DNA of 64,000 nt from Inonotus obliquus (taxonomy: Eukaryota; Basidiomycota; Agaricomycetes; Hymenochaetales; Hymenochaetaceae), in contig JAJHTX010000009.1 in NCBI GenBank assembly GCA_032164295.1, forward strand, positions 248,001-312,000. The letters are read 5' to 3'. The translations under genes were made by a program, and so were the position numbers. Under the pieces are notes generated by a model. That model was not told the origin of the DNA and made no database searches. It was given only the letters and a program-made list of their open reading frames with translations. This document shows, in pieces, positions 24,012 through 35,363 of this stretch. Each line of letters opens with the position of its first letter. Position 1 is the stretch's first letter.

Positions 24012-25364
24012 GACAACTGGAGGACAATTGGCGAGCTGGAATGAGTTAAACGTGGTGAGAAAACAAAGTTCCTCCTCGCTTCAGAAAGCGGCGTTACCTG
24101 GTGAGCTGGTGAAAAGGACCCTGTGATAGGGGGGACTGAAGAATTTTTTGATCATAGTCTCAGCTTCCCGACTCGGAAATACCCGCCGTGACTTGAGCCC
24201 AACGGCAACCCCCGGCTCAAAAGTGAAAATACTTTTATAGTGGTGAAGGATGTATAACGACTTCATCACTTCACCTCATTCGCAAAACGTGTTGCGACAA
24301 ATCATGAGCTGGACTAAGGCGTTGTCAGGCTTACAGAGGGATAAGTTGGCAATCCATGTTCGTCGTTCCCGCATGCGATCCAATAAAAGTTCATATTCAT
24401 CCTTGCGGTTCTCTCTCGACCAAATGTTACCCCCGAAGCGGGCGTATAGACAACCCGTGAAGTCTTACGGACGCCTTTTGAGAGATGAGTATCTGAGCAA
24501 AAGCTTTCCCGCCCTGAGAGGATGCGACTGCTCTATCCAGCCCTGTGCTGCGTCGAAGCTGCTGGGTTTGTACAATGCTTCCATCGACCTGTAACATTAA
24601 TGACACGAGCTTACAGTTGGAGTTCAGTCGAGGATCCGAGCCTTCACATAATATAGTTGTACCCGGCGACGTTATTAGGAACTTGCTCTACCTCGAAGCT
24701 GAGAATGTACATGTACATACTGGGAAGGTTCACGGATATTGGGACGTGGATATGTATTGCGAAGGAGGCAGTGACGGGGATGCGTACAAGACGATTCATT
24801 GTACTGCATCCTCTTTTATACCAGCAATCGCCTACTTGGGCCTGGGAATATACCTCCTCCCCCTAAGTGCATCAGTTATCAATCACAACATCGGCAGACC
24901 CAAGTGGGGGACCTAGCATTCAAGTGAAGAATAGGGAACACAGCTCTGAAAGGTGCCCGCTACCACTTCATACTTTGTGACATACAACGCCATTCTGCAG
25001 CTGGGAGAGATAGTATACACCCCTGTATTCGAAACACTGGAAGTCTTCTATTGTCGAAACTCGAGCGAGGCGAGGCGAGGCCAGGAGGAACGAGGCTTGT
25101 AAAATAGAGTTTAAGTCTGTTTATTACTTTTCTATAAGCATTGATTGGCATGTCATGGTCCCGTCTAGGCAGTCAATTCAGCACCTTCAGGACTGCGTAC
25201 GGACTATTTCGTTGGGTCCAATACTCTTGAACATTCCTGAGTCGGTCTTTTATTGCATTTTATTAATTTTGGTTCTTATGCAATGCGATTACGTAACTCG
25301 GTGCATGTGAAATGTGTTGCTCTCACTGTCTCAGGCTCCATCTATCTTTATCTAACTCCACCTA
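24012..25364. other. Flank with decayed duplicated sequence
   Basis: This is the 5' side of F-box 1 and of HNH-2. Patches match 28920-29900 on the other side of F-box 2: cacttcacctcattcgcaaa near 24275, and gaagctgctgggtttgtaca near 24557. The patches near 24540-24920 could be remains of a Leu-rich-repeat gene on the + strand, better seen at 29360-29900. No intact gene is supported. Confidence 0.5.
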
Positions 25365-26712
25365 ATGCAGTCAGAAGATCCCCGCACAACCGACGCCGAC
25401 AGCGATACTTCTTCCGTTGAAGGCGACGCCCAGAAGGTTCGACTTTCCTTTATCGATGGTCAGCAACCAAAGCCCACTCGGCTGCTACGCATCCCTCACG
25501 ACATTCTAATCACGCTTTCCACGAAACCCCGAAAGTGGCTTTGTTATGCTGCATACGTTATTTGTGGTATCGACGGGACGCTTCAGTCTTACAATGAGCA
25601 TCAGGAACTCGTCGACGCAGAGCTGGACGACGTTGTCAATGAAGGCGACCATTTCGTGTACCATTTTACTGGTGGTGCCGATTTCGTGGATCGGTGGGCG
25701 AGAGATCGTAGACGTAGTCAACCGTCGGTTTCAATTCGATCCGATGATACTCTCAATACCTTGAAGGACTATTATGGCGGATGTCCATTCACGCATGTAC
25801 CGCTGTCGGTTTGTCAATGTTGTCACTTAATTTCCCACTCGACAGTGAGTTTCCGTTGGTGTTGATTCCCGCAACGCAGGAATCCCTGATGTTTTTCTGG
25901 TAGTATCTCCAAGCCGTCCTTCGTGTTCGTGGAGATTCAGATGAGGATATGGACATAGACGATCCGGGAAATAGGATCGTGTTGTACAGTGGACTTCACG
26001 CATATTTCGATAATGCTAAATCAATAGCATTTCTTGCGGTCTGTGAAACATTCCTTCTTTCTCCGTGGTTTTAATGCTTACCGAGGTACAGACGCCCAAC
26101 GCTTTTCTGAAATCTAACGATCTCCCAGGAAACGAGACCGAGGACCCAGATAAGTATCTCGTCACTCTCCACGCTTTCATGCATCTACCCTCAGTACACG
26201 TACCCCACGGCAGATCCTCAGACATGACACAGAATTCGGGGTTGAAATATCCTCCGCCCGAAAGACATATAAATAAGAATAATCTTCCAAGAAATACGCT
26301 TCTCGACGTCTGTTATGCAGTTGCTCTGCTCGAGCAGTGGGGATCCGAACGTGTCAAACTCATTCTGGATAAGAGTGCGAGAAAGTATTATCCAGGTGGA
26401 GGAGTTATGCGAGGTGAAGATCGGGAAGGGGAACTAAGGAGAGAAGAGAGGACGCGTGAGTGTGTTATAGATTGCCACGATAAAAATCGTTCGGCTGGCG
26501 GACATTTAACTGAACGGAACGATCGAATTCTTGATTCTCTTCGCTGGGCGCCATATATATTCAGACGCATCTCGCCTGAAGAGGTCCAGGCGAGGAGGGA
26601 AGAGGAACGTAAGAAAGCGGAGCGAGAAGAAGCAGAGCGTATTGGGCGCTGGCAGGAGGAAGTCTATGAGCAGTCGTCGGCAGATGCAGCTGGTTATGGG
26701 GAGGGAGTTTAG
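25365..26712 (+). CDS. HNH-domain protein 2
   Basis: Three exons: 25365-25844, 25904-26038 and 26092-26712, coding 411 residues. The N-terminus is acidic (TTDADSDTSSVEGDAQ) and is followed by the module RIPHDILITLSTKPRKWLC. The nuclease fold is complete: YYGGCPFTHVP and CQCCHLISH on exon 1, IDDPGNRIVLYSGLHAYFD on exon 2. The first His, the Asn of DPGN and the last His are the positions expected for metal and phosphate handling in HNH endonucleases. The C-terminal part has WAPYIFRRISPEE and a long charged helix, then ends early at YGEGV, the shortest tail of the family. It is probably a DNA endonuclease; target unknown. Confidence 0.85.
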
Positions 26713-27459
26713 TACCGATGTCCCGTGCTCGAAGCGGTAGATGCTACACAGAAGCGCTGCTCAGGCCTGAATTTGACACTCGGGACAAAAACACCAAAGT
26801 ACTACAGTAATCAATGGGTTACTAGTCTTCTGACGAACACAATGTTTAAATCTGTCTCATTCTTGTATTAGGATCTGCCGCTCCGTACTCCCAGGCTTGA
26901 CGGTTCCAGCGATTCTCTAATGAAGTGTTCATTTGTTTATCAATGAATTTATCCAAGAAACTACCGATAATACAACTTCTAATACTGCTGAAACTTCAAC
27001 TAACAACTATCATTTGTGATTTGAGAGTTATTACTGATGAACCAAACTCCAAGATACTAGTAGAGACTCCGAGCCGAGAATCAAAGCACAGACCAGAGAA
27101 ATAGACCTCTTTTGCAATCAATCGGTGGGGCAGCCAAGACCGTTCGATAATAAGCGGTTTCTAATCTAGTTGTAAGCAAAATGTAGTGGGTCACCATTTG
27201 ACGATTGGTTTGCAAAAGAGGTCTAGTAGGGCGAAGGGCTAGACAGGACAATCTATTCCAAATAGGGTATGTCATTTGGCTGTATGCGATTGCTCTGAAA
27301 TGTTATGCAGAAAATGATGGGCTGGTAACAACATCTTTTTCAAAGACAGGAGTTCATGAATAGGGTGAGTTAAGGATCAGAGCTCATACTTCGCATCAAG
27401 GACAGGGATCTGTCAAGGAAATTAATGATCTGGATAATGGATCAAAATGATGACAGAGC
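26713..27459. other. Intergenic, convergent 3' ends
   Basis: This lies between the stops of HNH-2 and F-box 2. It contains an inverted pair near 27095 and 27205 (gacctcttttgcaa and ttgcaaaagaggtc), a possible hairpin or small inverted-repeat remnant. Parts match 22250-22580, the equivalent flank after HNH-1. No gene is supported. Confidence 0.5.
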
Positions 27460-28874
27460 TCACCAGCATCCATTGATTAGAAGGGACTCGACAACTTCAT
27501 AATTTCCAACGACCATTCCACTTTTCCCAACGTCTTCCTTTCGCGAGGCGAGACTCGCCGATATTTCGTCAAGGTTGGTTAACTCGACCGTTGTTGACAC
27601 ATTGTTTACATGTCTGAGATATACGACATCGGACTTTCCCAAACCTCTCGGTCGAGACTTCAGCATGGCGATGAAAGCAACCCACGAGTCGGTAACCTCT
27701 TTGAAGCTTGTCTTATGAAGGAAAAGTGTCTCGAGCACCGGACAAGTAGCGGTATGTTCGTCTCCTAGTAGACTGTTGGCGTCGCCATTGCTGGGAAGGG
27801 TCAGCTCGTGGAGGAAACGCGTCGTCACATCTACTGCAGAGAGTCGCAGGTACTTGAGAGTTGGTAGGAGGCGGAGAACCGGGATTACGAGTTCTTCAAT
27901 CAACGAATTCCAATCCAATACCAACGTAGTCAAGGGAGGAAGTGACCGCCGGATGAAACTCGTGAGCATTTCCACTTTCACATCTTTATCGTACCAGCCG
28001 CATGTAAAAAACAAAACTTGCAAATTTTGAAGCGTAACATAATCGATAATGAACGACGCAGGATCGGATTGCAGTTTGAGGTCACGGAGGTTAGGCAGTC
28101 GTATCAGGGGCTCGTTTCGGGCACGAGGCAGCGGCGCGACCGTATTTGGGTGAAAATTGGCAATGAATTCCGTCAGAAAGGGGGCAGCCTTCAGGACGTC
28201 CAAGCACATGCGAAGATTATGGCTCCCCGGACGGTCGTTAAAACCAACAGAGATTTCGGCTGACTCCATTGAGGAACACAGCGGCTCCTCACCTGTCATC
28301 AGGTCAAAATCAGTCGCGCGAATGCAAAGTCGCCTTAACCGCGAAGATGGAGCGATGCTGATTTTAGCGTGCAGGGACAGCGACAAATCCAACTCGAGCG
28401 ATATGAGTATTGGCATGTTGGTCATATTTAATCCTGGAAATTCGGGGGAGAATTGCATCCGCCACCAGGTCAACGTAACGTCTCTCCATCGGCGCTGTTG
28501 AGAAATCATAGTGGTAATGATATGCTCGACGACTGGATGTACGGCGGCACCACCAAGAAAAGTAGAACGGCATTCAACGCGAAAATTGAGCGGAGCCCCA
28601 TTCGTTCTCTCGATCCATGTATCAAACACTGATCCCGTGGCCTTCAGATCCATTCTCCTTTTCCCAGGAGTAGAATGTGGGGACGAGAAGCCATATTCGA
28701 TACATAAGTACGACCACAGCTCACCAAAAGAGAAGGATAAAGTACGCCAGGACCGACAAACATGCGATATGTGCAAAGGCGCTTCGACCGACGAGAGGTA
28801 TTCGTCGGGATCGGTTGGGTGTGGCAGCGCAGTGAGAAATATGTCGCAGAGGATCTCGGAAGAATACGGTCCAT
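27460..28874 (-). pseudogene. F-box protein 2 with frameshift in the F-box
   Basis: This is a close paralogue of F-box 1, colinear over its whole length, with an open frame of 438 codons from 28776 that starts inside the F-box (ISHVCRSWRTLSFSFGELW). The expected start is the ATG at 28874 (MDRILP). One base is missing near 28858 compared with F-box 1 (CCGAGATC against CCCGAGATC), which throws the first F-box helix out of frame; 3' of that point the frame is fully kept. The C-terminus ends at NGCW, nine residues earlier than in copy 1. If translation begins at an internal Met it would lack the Skp1-binding helix. It could be a recent pseudogene or, less likely, a sequencing error. Confidence 0.75.
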
Positions 28875-29359
28875 GTCAACTGTCAGTTGGAGGACAATGG
28901 AGTGAGTTAAACACGGAGAGAAGATGCGTACTTCAGAAAGTAGCTAGTGATGAATATACTTTGATCATGATCAATCGTGCTGTGCTCTTCCGATTCCAAC
29001 TCCGACTCGGAATTTTCCGTGATTCACCGCAACCTTTTCTTCATCACTTCACCTCATTCGCAAAACGTGTTGCAACAGAACACGAGCCGGATTTAACGCA
29101 TCGTTAGGTTCAGTCGGCTATCTACGACTATCCATACCGCATGAGGTAGATTTATCGACTCAATAGAAGCATATTCGTCCCTACTGTTGACTCTCCTTAC
29201 CTTGAGGGTGGGATCTCAAGAATCGGTACTGAATCGAACGCATTGACGACCCGAAAAGCCTTACAAACATTCGCTCGACTCTCTTGAAAAGCTGAATATC
29301 TGAACAAAGCTTTCCTGCCGTCACACTGAAAGTATCTCATGGAGAAGATGCGACCACTT

Positions 29360-29900
29360 TGTATGATTCACCGGCAAGTCTAGCTTTGGGTACTTATGAA
29401 CCCAATGTGTCTAAACGAAGTTTCTTCAAGTTGTGGGACCTGCAAGCCCTGTGCCACGTCGAAGCTGCTGGGTTTGTACAATGCTTCCATCGACCTGTAA
29501 CAACAGTATCACGGGCTAACATCCAGAATCCAGTCGAGGATCCGAGCATTTAACATAGGTGTACCCGAAGAAGTCCTTAGGAACTTGCGTTGCCTCGAAG
29601 AGTTTCTCAGTAAGAATGTGCATGGAGGTTTAACGGATAATGGGATGAATCCAGTGAAACTCCTCGGCTTGCGCACCCTCAAGACTAATCTGATTTCTGG
29701 TACCAGAAGGCTTGGGACGTAGCTCCTTTGATCAATGTACTCGATGCACTCTGGGAGCCTAGCATTCAAATGAAGAATGAGAACTCAGCTTTGAATGGTA
29801 CCCGCAACCGCTTCGCACTTTATGTCTTGTTCTGTCACCAATGTGCCACGACATCCATCCTCCAGCCAGGAGACATGATCGGCGCTTTGTATTTGAGATG
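29360..29900 (+). pseudogene. Possible remnant of a Leu-rich-repeat or F-box gene
   Basis: On the + strand short segments look coding in shifting frames: FFKLWDLQALCHVEAAGFVQ near 29420, then LRNLRCLEEFLS near 29580, then LGLRTLKTNLISG near 29665. These resemble the LRR-like strands of the F-box proteins here but do not align with them, and stops interrupt every frame. Weaker matches lie at 24545-24920. This is a tentative call based on composition and pattern. Confidence 0.3.
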
Positions 29901-30242
29901 CTGGATATAGTCGTGTCGAAACATCTGCGAATAGATTATTCGTGACGCGATGCCAGGGAGAGGAACGAGGCTTGATGATTGGAGTTTGTGTCTCAGTATT
30001 ACTTCCCGGGCGTCGGTTACGAACCAATGTTCCTGAACATTCTTTGGTCGGCATTTTGCTGCGTCGGTTATGTACTTTCAAGACCAGAGAAAGGTCCATA
30101 ATTCTCCATTATTGGCATATTGTACTAATTTTAAGTACCTTGGCAGTAAACAATTACGTAAATACTTGTACCACGTGGATCGTGAGAACGATCATGCTGG
30201 TTGTGTGTTCTATAATCTTAACTCACAAACCCAACATCCAAT

Positions 30243-31688
30243 GCAGCAGAGGAAGATCCCCACACAACCGACGCCGACAGCGACACTTCGTCCGTTGACG
30301 GCGACGCTCAGAAGGTTCGACTTTCCTTCATAGATGACCAGCAGTCAACGCCCAAGCGACTGCTGCGCATCCCTCATGATATTCTAATCACGCTTTCCAC
30401 GAAACCCCGAAAATGGCTTTGTTATGCTGCATACGTTATTTGTGGTGTTGAAGGAACGCTTCGGTCTTACAATGAGCATCAGGAACTCGTCGATGCAGAG
30501 CTGGAGGGCGTTGTCAATGAAGACGACCATTTCGTGTACCACCTCACTGGTGTTGCCGAGTTCGTGGATCGGTGGGCGAGAGATCGAAGACGTAGTCATC
30601 CGTCGGTTTCAATTCGATCCGGTGAAGTTGTCAACAATCTGAAGAGCTATTATGGCGGATGTCCATTCACGCGTGTACGGCTGACGTTTTGTCAGTGTTG
30701 TCATCTGATTCCTCACGCCAAAGGCTCTGCGGTGAGTTTCCACGGGTTTCGATGTACGCAAGGTATCCCTGATGGTTTTCTTGTAGTATCTCCGTTCAGT
30801 CCTTCGTGATCGTGGAGATCCAGATGATAATATAGACATCGATGACCCAGGGAATATGATTATAATGAACGGTCTGCTCCACCTGGGTTTCGATAATGAT
30901 AATTCAATAGCATTTCTTGCGGTCCGTGAAATGTTCCTTCCTGCTCTGTGGCTTTAGTGTTTACTCATGCATAGACACCCAACGCTTTTCTCAAATCCAA
31001 CGAACTGCCAGGAAGAGAGACTGTAGACCCCGATAAATATCTCGTCACTATCCACACTTTCAAGGATCTACGACCCGAAATCACTAGCGGTGCATCCTCT
31101 GACATGACGCGGGGTTCGGGGGTGCGAAATCTTCAGGCCGATACGGCCGACAGAAGTCTAACCGAGGCTTATCTCCCCAGAAATACGCTTCTCGACATTT
31201 GTTATGCAGTTGCCTTGCTCACGCAGTGGGGCTCCAAACGTGTCAAACTCTTTCTCGATAAGAGGTCTGAAAGGTATTATCCAGGTGGTGGTACTAGGCG
31301 AGGTGAAGATCGGGAAGTGGACATGAGGAGAGAGGAGAGGATACGTGAGAGGAAGCAAGGCAATATAGATTGCGACGAAGGAGTAGGTAGACGAACTGCA
31401 AATGCTTCTGGTGGTGGGCCGAATTGTTCAGCTGACGGACACTTAATGGAACGGGACGATCGAATTCTTGATTCTCTCCTCTGGGCGCCATATATATTCA
31501 GGGGCATCTCACCCGAAGACGTCGAGGCGAAGAGGGAGAAAGATAGCAAGAAGATGGAGCGAGAAGAGGCAGAGCGTATCGGGCGGTGGCTGGAGGAAGT
31601 CTATGAGCCGACGTCGGAAGATGGAGTCGGTTGTGGGGAAGAAACGGAGGACGGATGTCCCTTACCTGAAACTGACGATTGGAGATAA
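30243..31688 (+). pseudogene. HNH-domain protein 3, start codon region broken
   Basis: Exons by homology: 30243-30731, 30787-30921 and 30975-31688. Relative to HNH-4, 5 and 6 four bases (TCAG) are missing directly after ATGCAG, so the conserved ATG reads out of frame and stops near 30330. The remaining frame is open and complete for the N-terminal module, for CPFTRVRLTFCQCCHLIPH and for the exon 2 motif IDDPGNMIIMNGLLHLGFD, with both His kept. No in-frame ATG precedes the nuclease part and an in-frame stop lies upstream. The exon 3 length (714 nt) and its end, PLPETDDWR, match HNH-1. Rescue by a 5' intron or a non-ATG start is possible, so loss of function is likely but not proven. Confidence 0.75.
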
Positions 31689-33480
31689 ATTACTTGGTTA
31701 TCGTCCTCTTGCTCGCCCCGTGGTCCTCCCGTCACCCATGACGCGTTCTTTCTGGGCAAGCAGCAAAAGAAGGGGCACGAGACGTATCCCTGGTACCCCA
31801 TTCAACTGTTACGTTCCGGAAGGAACAAAAAGACGGACGAAGAGGTGGGAGGAGAAGGGATAGATGGACCGGCGGGAACGTACCAAGCCTTCAATCCGTG
31901 TCCGTCATCGGAATTGCAGCTCATACCGGAGCAACGTTGCGTGCTCAACAGCCGAGCAAGCCCAGCGCATCCTCTTCCGAATCAGCTGTCTCCTCGGAGT
32001 TCTTCAGCGAGCTCGATTCCTTTTGCCAACTGGTGGCTTTACGTCGCACATGATTATGCAACAAACACACACGAAAGCATACCGGAGGTCGACGCTGCAG
32101 TTCCTGCAGATTCTCACATGAGCAACCAGGATTATACACAGGTGGCAAGTCAGATGCAGTCGCTCTCCCTTCTTTACCTCTCGATGCCAGCGGCGCTTCC
32201 TGGTCAACCGAGCTCTGATGCGAGTCTTGCAATCGATATGCGAAACGCCTTGCGACTATTTCGGTTGAATCGGAATTTATCTCAGCATCTTACTCGCTTT
32301 CGCACCGCGGTGGACATGAGCACGATCGCGAACGTACCTCATCCGTGTGGTTCCCTACGCAAACTGTGCAGAGTGTCATCGGTAGCCCGCTCTGTTTCGG
32401 TCTTCCTTACTGGCATTGCTCAACGAGTGCATCTGGTGCACCACTACCTCAAACTGACCTTTACCCATCTACTTCGCCTGCGATCAAGCCGCCGAGACGA
32501 ATGCCAGTTCCAACATCTCATCGATCACCGGCTTACTGTGAAAGGAGAGCGCGGCACATGTGATCCAGCAGCAGTCACAGATGAAGGGATAAGTATTGAC
32601 GCAACAAGGAGACGTGGAATACAGCTCGATGAGCAGTTTCCAACTCACGAGTCGACATGCTCAATCTCAGGCGCAATCGGAGCGGTATGTATTGAACTTT
32701 GGTATGCCAGGGCGGGTACTCGACTTCTCCTCTGCGTGTTCGTGTGTTTTGGACTTTATTTGTCTAGGAAATGTGAGTTTCGTCTCAACCGGGGTTGAAA
32801 TACTAAATTGTAGTCCAATTGACTTCTGGTGACATCTGGCATGATTCGGTACAGTACATCATAATCCCGTATGGCTTCCTATGGTCCACCCGACCGGACT
32901 CTTGCCTCGGAGCATAGTAGTTGGGTGCTGGGTAATAGCTCTTACTGTGCATTACTGTAGATGAATACACTCAAATTCTAAACATTTGCCTATCATCCGA
33001 GTTAAAGTACTGGAGTGCCTTGCGAAGAGCTTGCACTAGCGTGCTGCCTTGTAGACCTCACAAGGCATTCTAAGGCTCGTTATTATGCTATGACTTTAAG
33101 AACCGACACAACGTTGTAATCAGTTCAAAATTTTTCACAGTTTTTGTCACATGGTGCCTTCGGGCTTCGACAACTCATCCAAGCTTCCACATGACACAGC
33201 TTACCAGAAAAAGATACAAAATTCTTCATTCTAGATAGCATTAATATTAATATTGTGCGACACGACTTTTTGATGACACACCGGGCAAAAATACATTTTT
33301 CAGGATAGAGAATTTTGGTCAGAATGCGAGAAAACTGCTCTGATTGGCTGGTATTGCATTCCGACCAAAATTCTGGAGGCTCCTATACGTAATTTTGCCC
33401 GGTGTGTGATGCTACATGTGCTGGATGTGTTGGTAAATGATTACGTAACTATTTGTACCGAATCTCGTGAGCGTGAGAAC
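31689..33480. other. Downstream flank of HNH-3 with uncertain coding traces
   Basis: One frame is open for 317 codons (31845-32798), but its sequence looks random. More convincing coding-like pieces lie in other frames, for example PSASSSESAVSSEFFSELDS near 31960 and TQQGDVEYSSMSSFQLTSR near 32597. This suggests a decayed Ser/Gln-rich gene. The first 270 bp and the end match the flank after HNH-1. No functional gene is supported. Confidence 0.4.
33276..33407. mobile_element. 132-bp MITE with 15-bp terminal inverted repeats
   Basis: The element starts ACACACCGGGCAAAA and ends with its perfect reverse complement. Further inside, agaattttggtcagaatgc pairs with gcattccgaccaaaattct, so most of the element could fold into one hairpin. 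GATG lies on both sides (33272-33275 and 33408-33411), the expected target duplication. The matching flank of HNH-5 (near 35840) lacks the element and has one GATG, so it is an empty site. It is non-coding and needs a transposase from elsewhere. Confidence 0.85.
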
Positions 33481-33542
33481 AGTCATACTTTTGATCGATG
33501 GCGATTGTGTGCTCTATCTTTAACTCACAAACCCAACATCTA

Positions 33543-35363
33543 ATGCAGTCAGCAGAGGAAGATCCCCACACAACCGACGCCGACGCCGACAGCGACGCTT
33601 CGTCCGTTGAAAGTGACACTTCGTCGGTTGAAGGCGACGCTCAGAAGGTTCGACTTTCCTTCACGGATGACCAGCAGCCAAAGCCCACTCGGCTGCTACG
33701 CATCCCTCACGACATTCTAATCACGCTTTCCACGAAACCCCGAAAATGGCTTTGTTATGCTGCTTACGCTATTTGTGGTGTCGAAGGAACGCTTCAGTCA
33801 TACAATGAGCATCAGGAACTCGTCGATGTAGAGCTGGAGGGCGATGTCAATGAAGGCGACCATTTCGTGTACCATTTCACTGGTGGTGCCGAGTTCGTGG
33901 ATCGGGGGGCGAGGGGTTATAAGCGTAGTCAGTCGTCGGTTTCGAAACGATCCAATGAGACCACCAAAGCGCTGCGGAGGTATTACGGGGGATGTCCTTT
34001 CACGCACTTTCCTGAGGATGCTTCCGAATGTTGCCACTTGATTCCTCACGTCAAAGGTTCTACGGCAAGTTTCAATCAATTTTGATGCATGCAAGGCAGA
34101 TATTTACGACATTTTCAACGTAGTATCTACGCGCAGTCCTTGGTGCTCGTGGCGATTCGGATGACGAGATGAACATCGATGACCCGGGGAATATGATCGT
34201 GCTGAGCCCCTCACTACATAAATTGTTTGATAGAATGCAATCAATAGCATTTCTTGCGGTTTGTGAAGTATTTATCACTGTTCTGCGGATTTAGTGCTTA
34301 CTCATGCACAGACACCCAACGCTTTCCTGAAATCTAACGAACTCCCAGACAACGAGACTCAAGATCCCGAGAAATACCTTGTCACTCTCCACGCTTTCAA
34401 GCGTCAACACATGTCCCATGTACCGCATGGAAAATCCTCGGACATGACACAGGGCTCGGCGCTGGATAGTCCTCCGCCCGAAAGACATCTAATCGAGCAT
34501 AATCTTCCCAGAAATAAGCTTCTCGACATCTGTTATGCAGTCGCCTTGCTCAAACAGTGGGGCTCCGAACGTCTCAAAGATTTTCTAGATAAAAGTTCGG
34601 AAAAGTATTATCCCGGTGGTGGAATTCGGCGAGGCGAAGATCGGGAAGGGGACATGAGGAGAAAGGAGGAGAAGTACAAAAGGGAGCAAAACAATACAGA
34701 TCGCACTGATAGAGCAACTAAACGATCTGGTAATCCCCCTCAAGCAACGGATGATGGGTCAACTCGTCCGGCGGACGGACACTCAACCGAACGGGACGTT
34801 CGACTTCTTGATTCTGTTCACTGGGCTCCATATATATTCAGAGGCATCTCACCCGAAGATATCAAGGCGAAGAGGGAGAAAGATCGCAAGAAGACGGAGC
34901 AAGAGGAAGCAGAGCGTATTGAGCGGTGGCAGAAGGAGCTCTATCAAAATTCGCCGGGGGATGGAGTTGGTTACGGGGAAGAACCGGAGTATTGGTGTCC
35001 TTTACTTGAAGCTGACGATAAAGAACCGGTCAGCATCGATGAAGCCTTGAGTAGAACACCTCAGCAACATTCACCTCGCATGCTCTCTACTCCGTCCCTG
35101 TCGCCCATGTCACGCTCTAAGACTTCCGATTCTGAGGAATCCATGGAGTCTGCCTCCGAAATAAGTGAGGACTACAAAGGCATTGCTATTGCAGCTAATG
35201 AAACGCCCTTGGATGATAATGAGTCCACAAATGAGAGGTATGCGAACTTTTTATTAAGAGTTTCATGACAGATTTGCTGAATATTGATTTTGCTAGGGAT
35301 CGGAGGAAGGTGACCGCCTTGATGGAAGAAAACACCAACGAGATGCATTTCAATTATGCTTGA
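33543..35363 (+). CDS. HNH-domain protein 4, mosaic copy with GC-AG intron
   Basis: Four exons: 33543-34064, 34124-34258, 34312-35237 and 35297-35363, coding 549 residues. An ATG at 33498 is also in frame. The acidic N-terminus carries a repeated SSVESDTSSVEGDAQ element. The nuclease fold is complete: CPFTHFPEDASECCHLIPH, then IDDPGNMIVLSPSLHKLFD. Intron 1 starts with GC (ACG followed by GCAAGT), where all other copies have GT. The long C-terminal part has WAPYIF, a charged helix, then a Ser-rich acidic tail (LSRTPQQHSPRMLSTPSLSP), and exon 4 adds a charged end. The nuclease core resembles HNH-7 while both ends are almost identical to HNH-5, so gene conversion is likely. Confidence 0.83.

Noticed and set aside
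22681..24126. Long + strand frames over the F-box genes (also 28511-29107)
   Set aside because: They are antisense shadows of the F-box/LRR reading on the - strand, which has the conserved F-box motif.
31845..32798. 317-codon open frame after HNH-3 as a real gene
   Set aside because: Composition is irregular, coding-like pieces lie in other frames, and the start falls in the flank shared with HNH-1, where the frame is closed.
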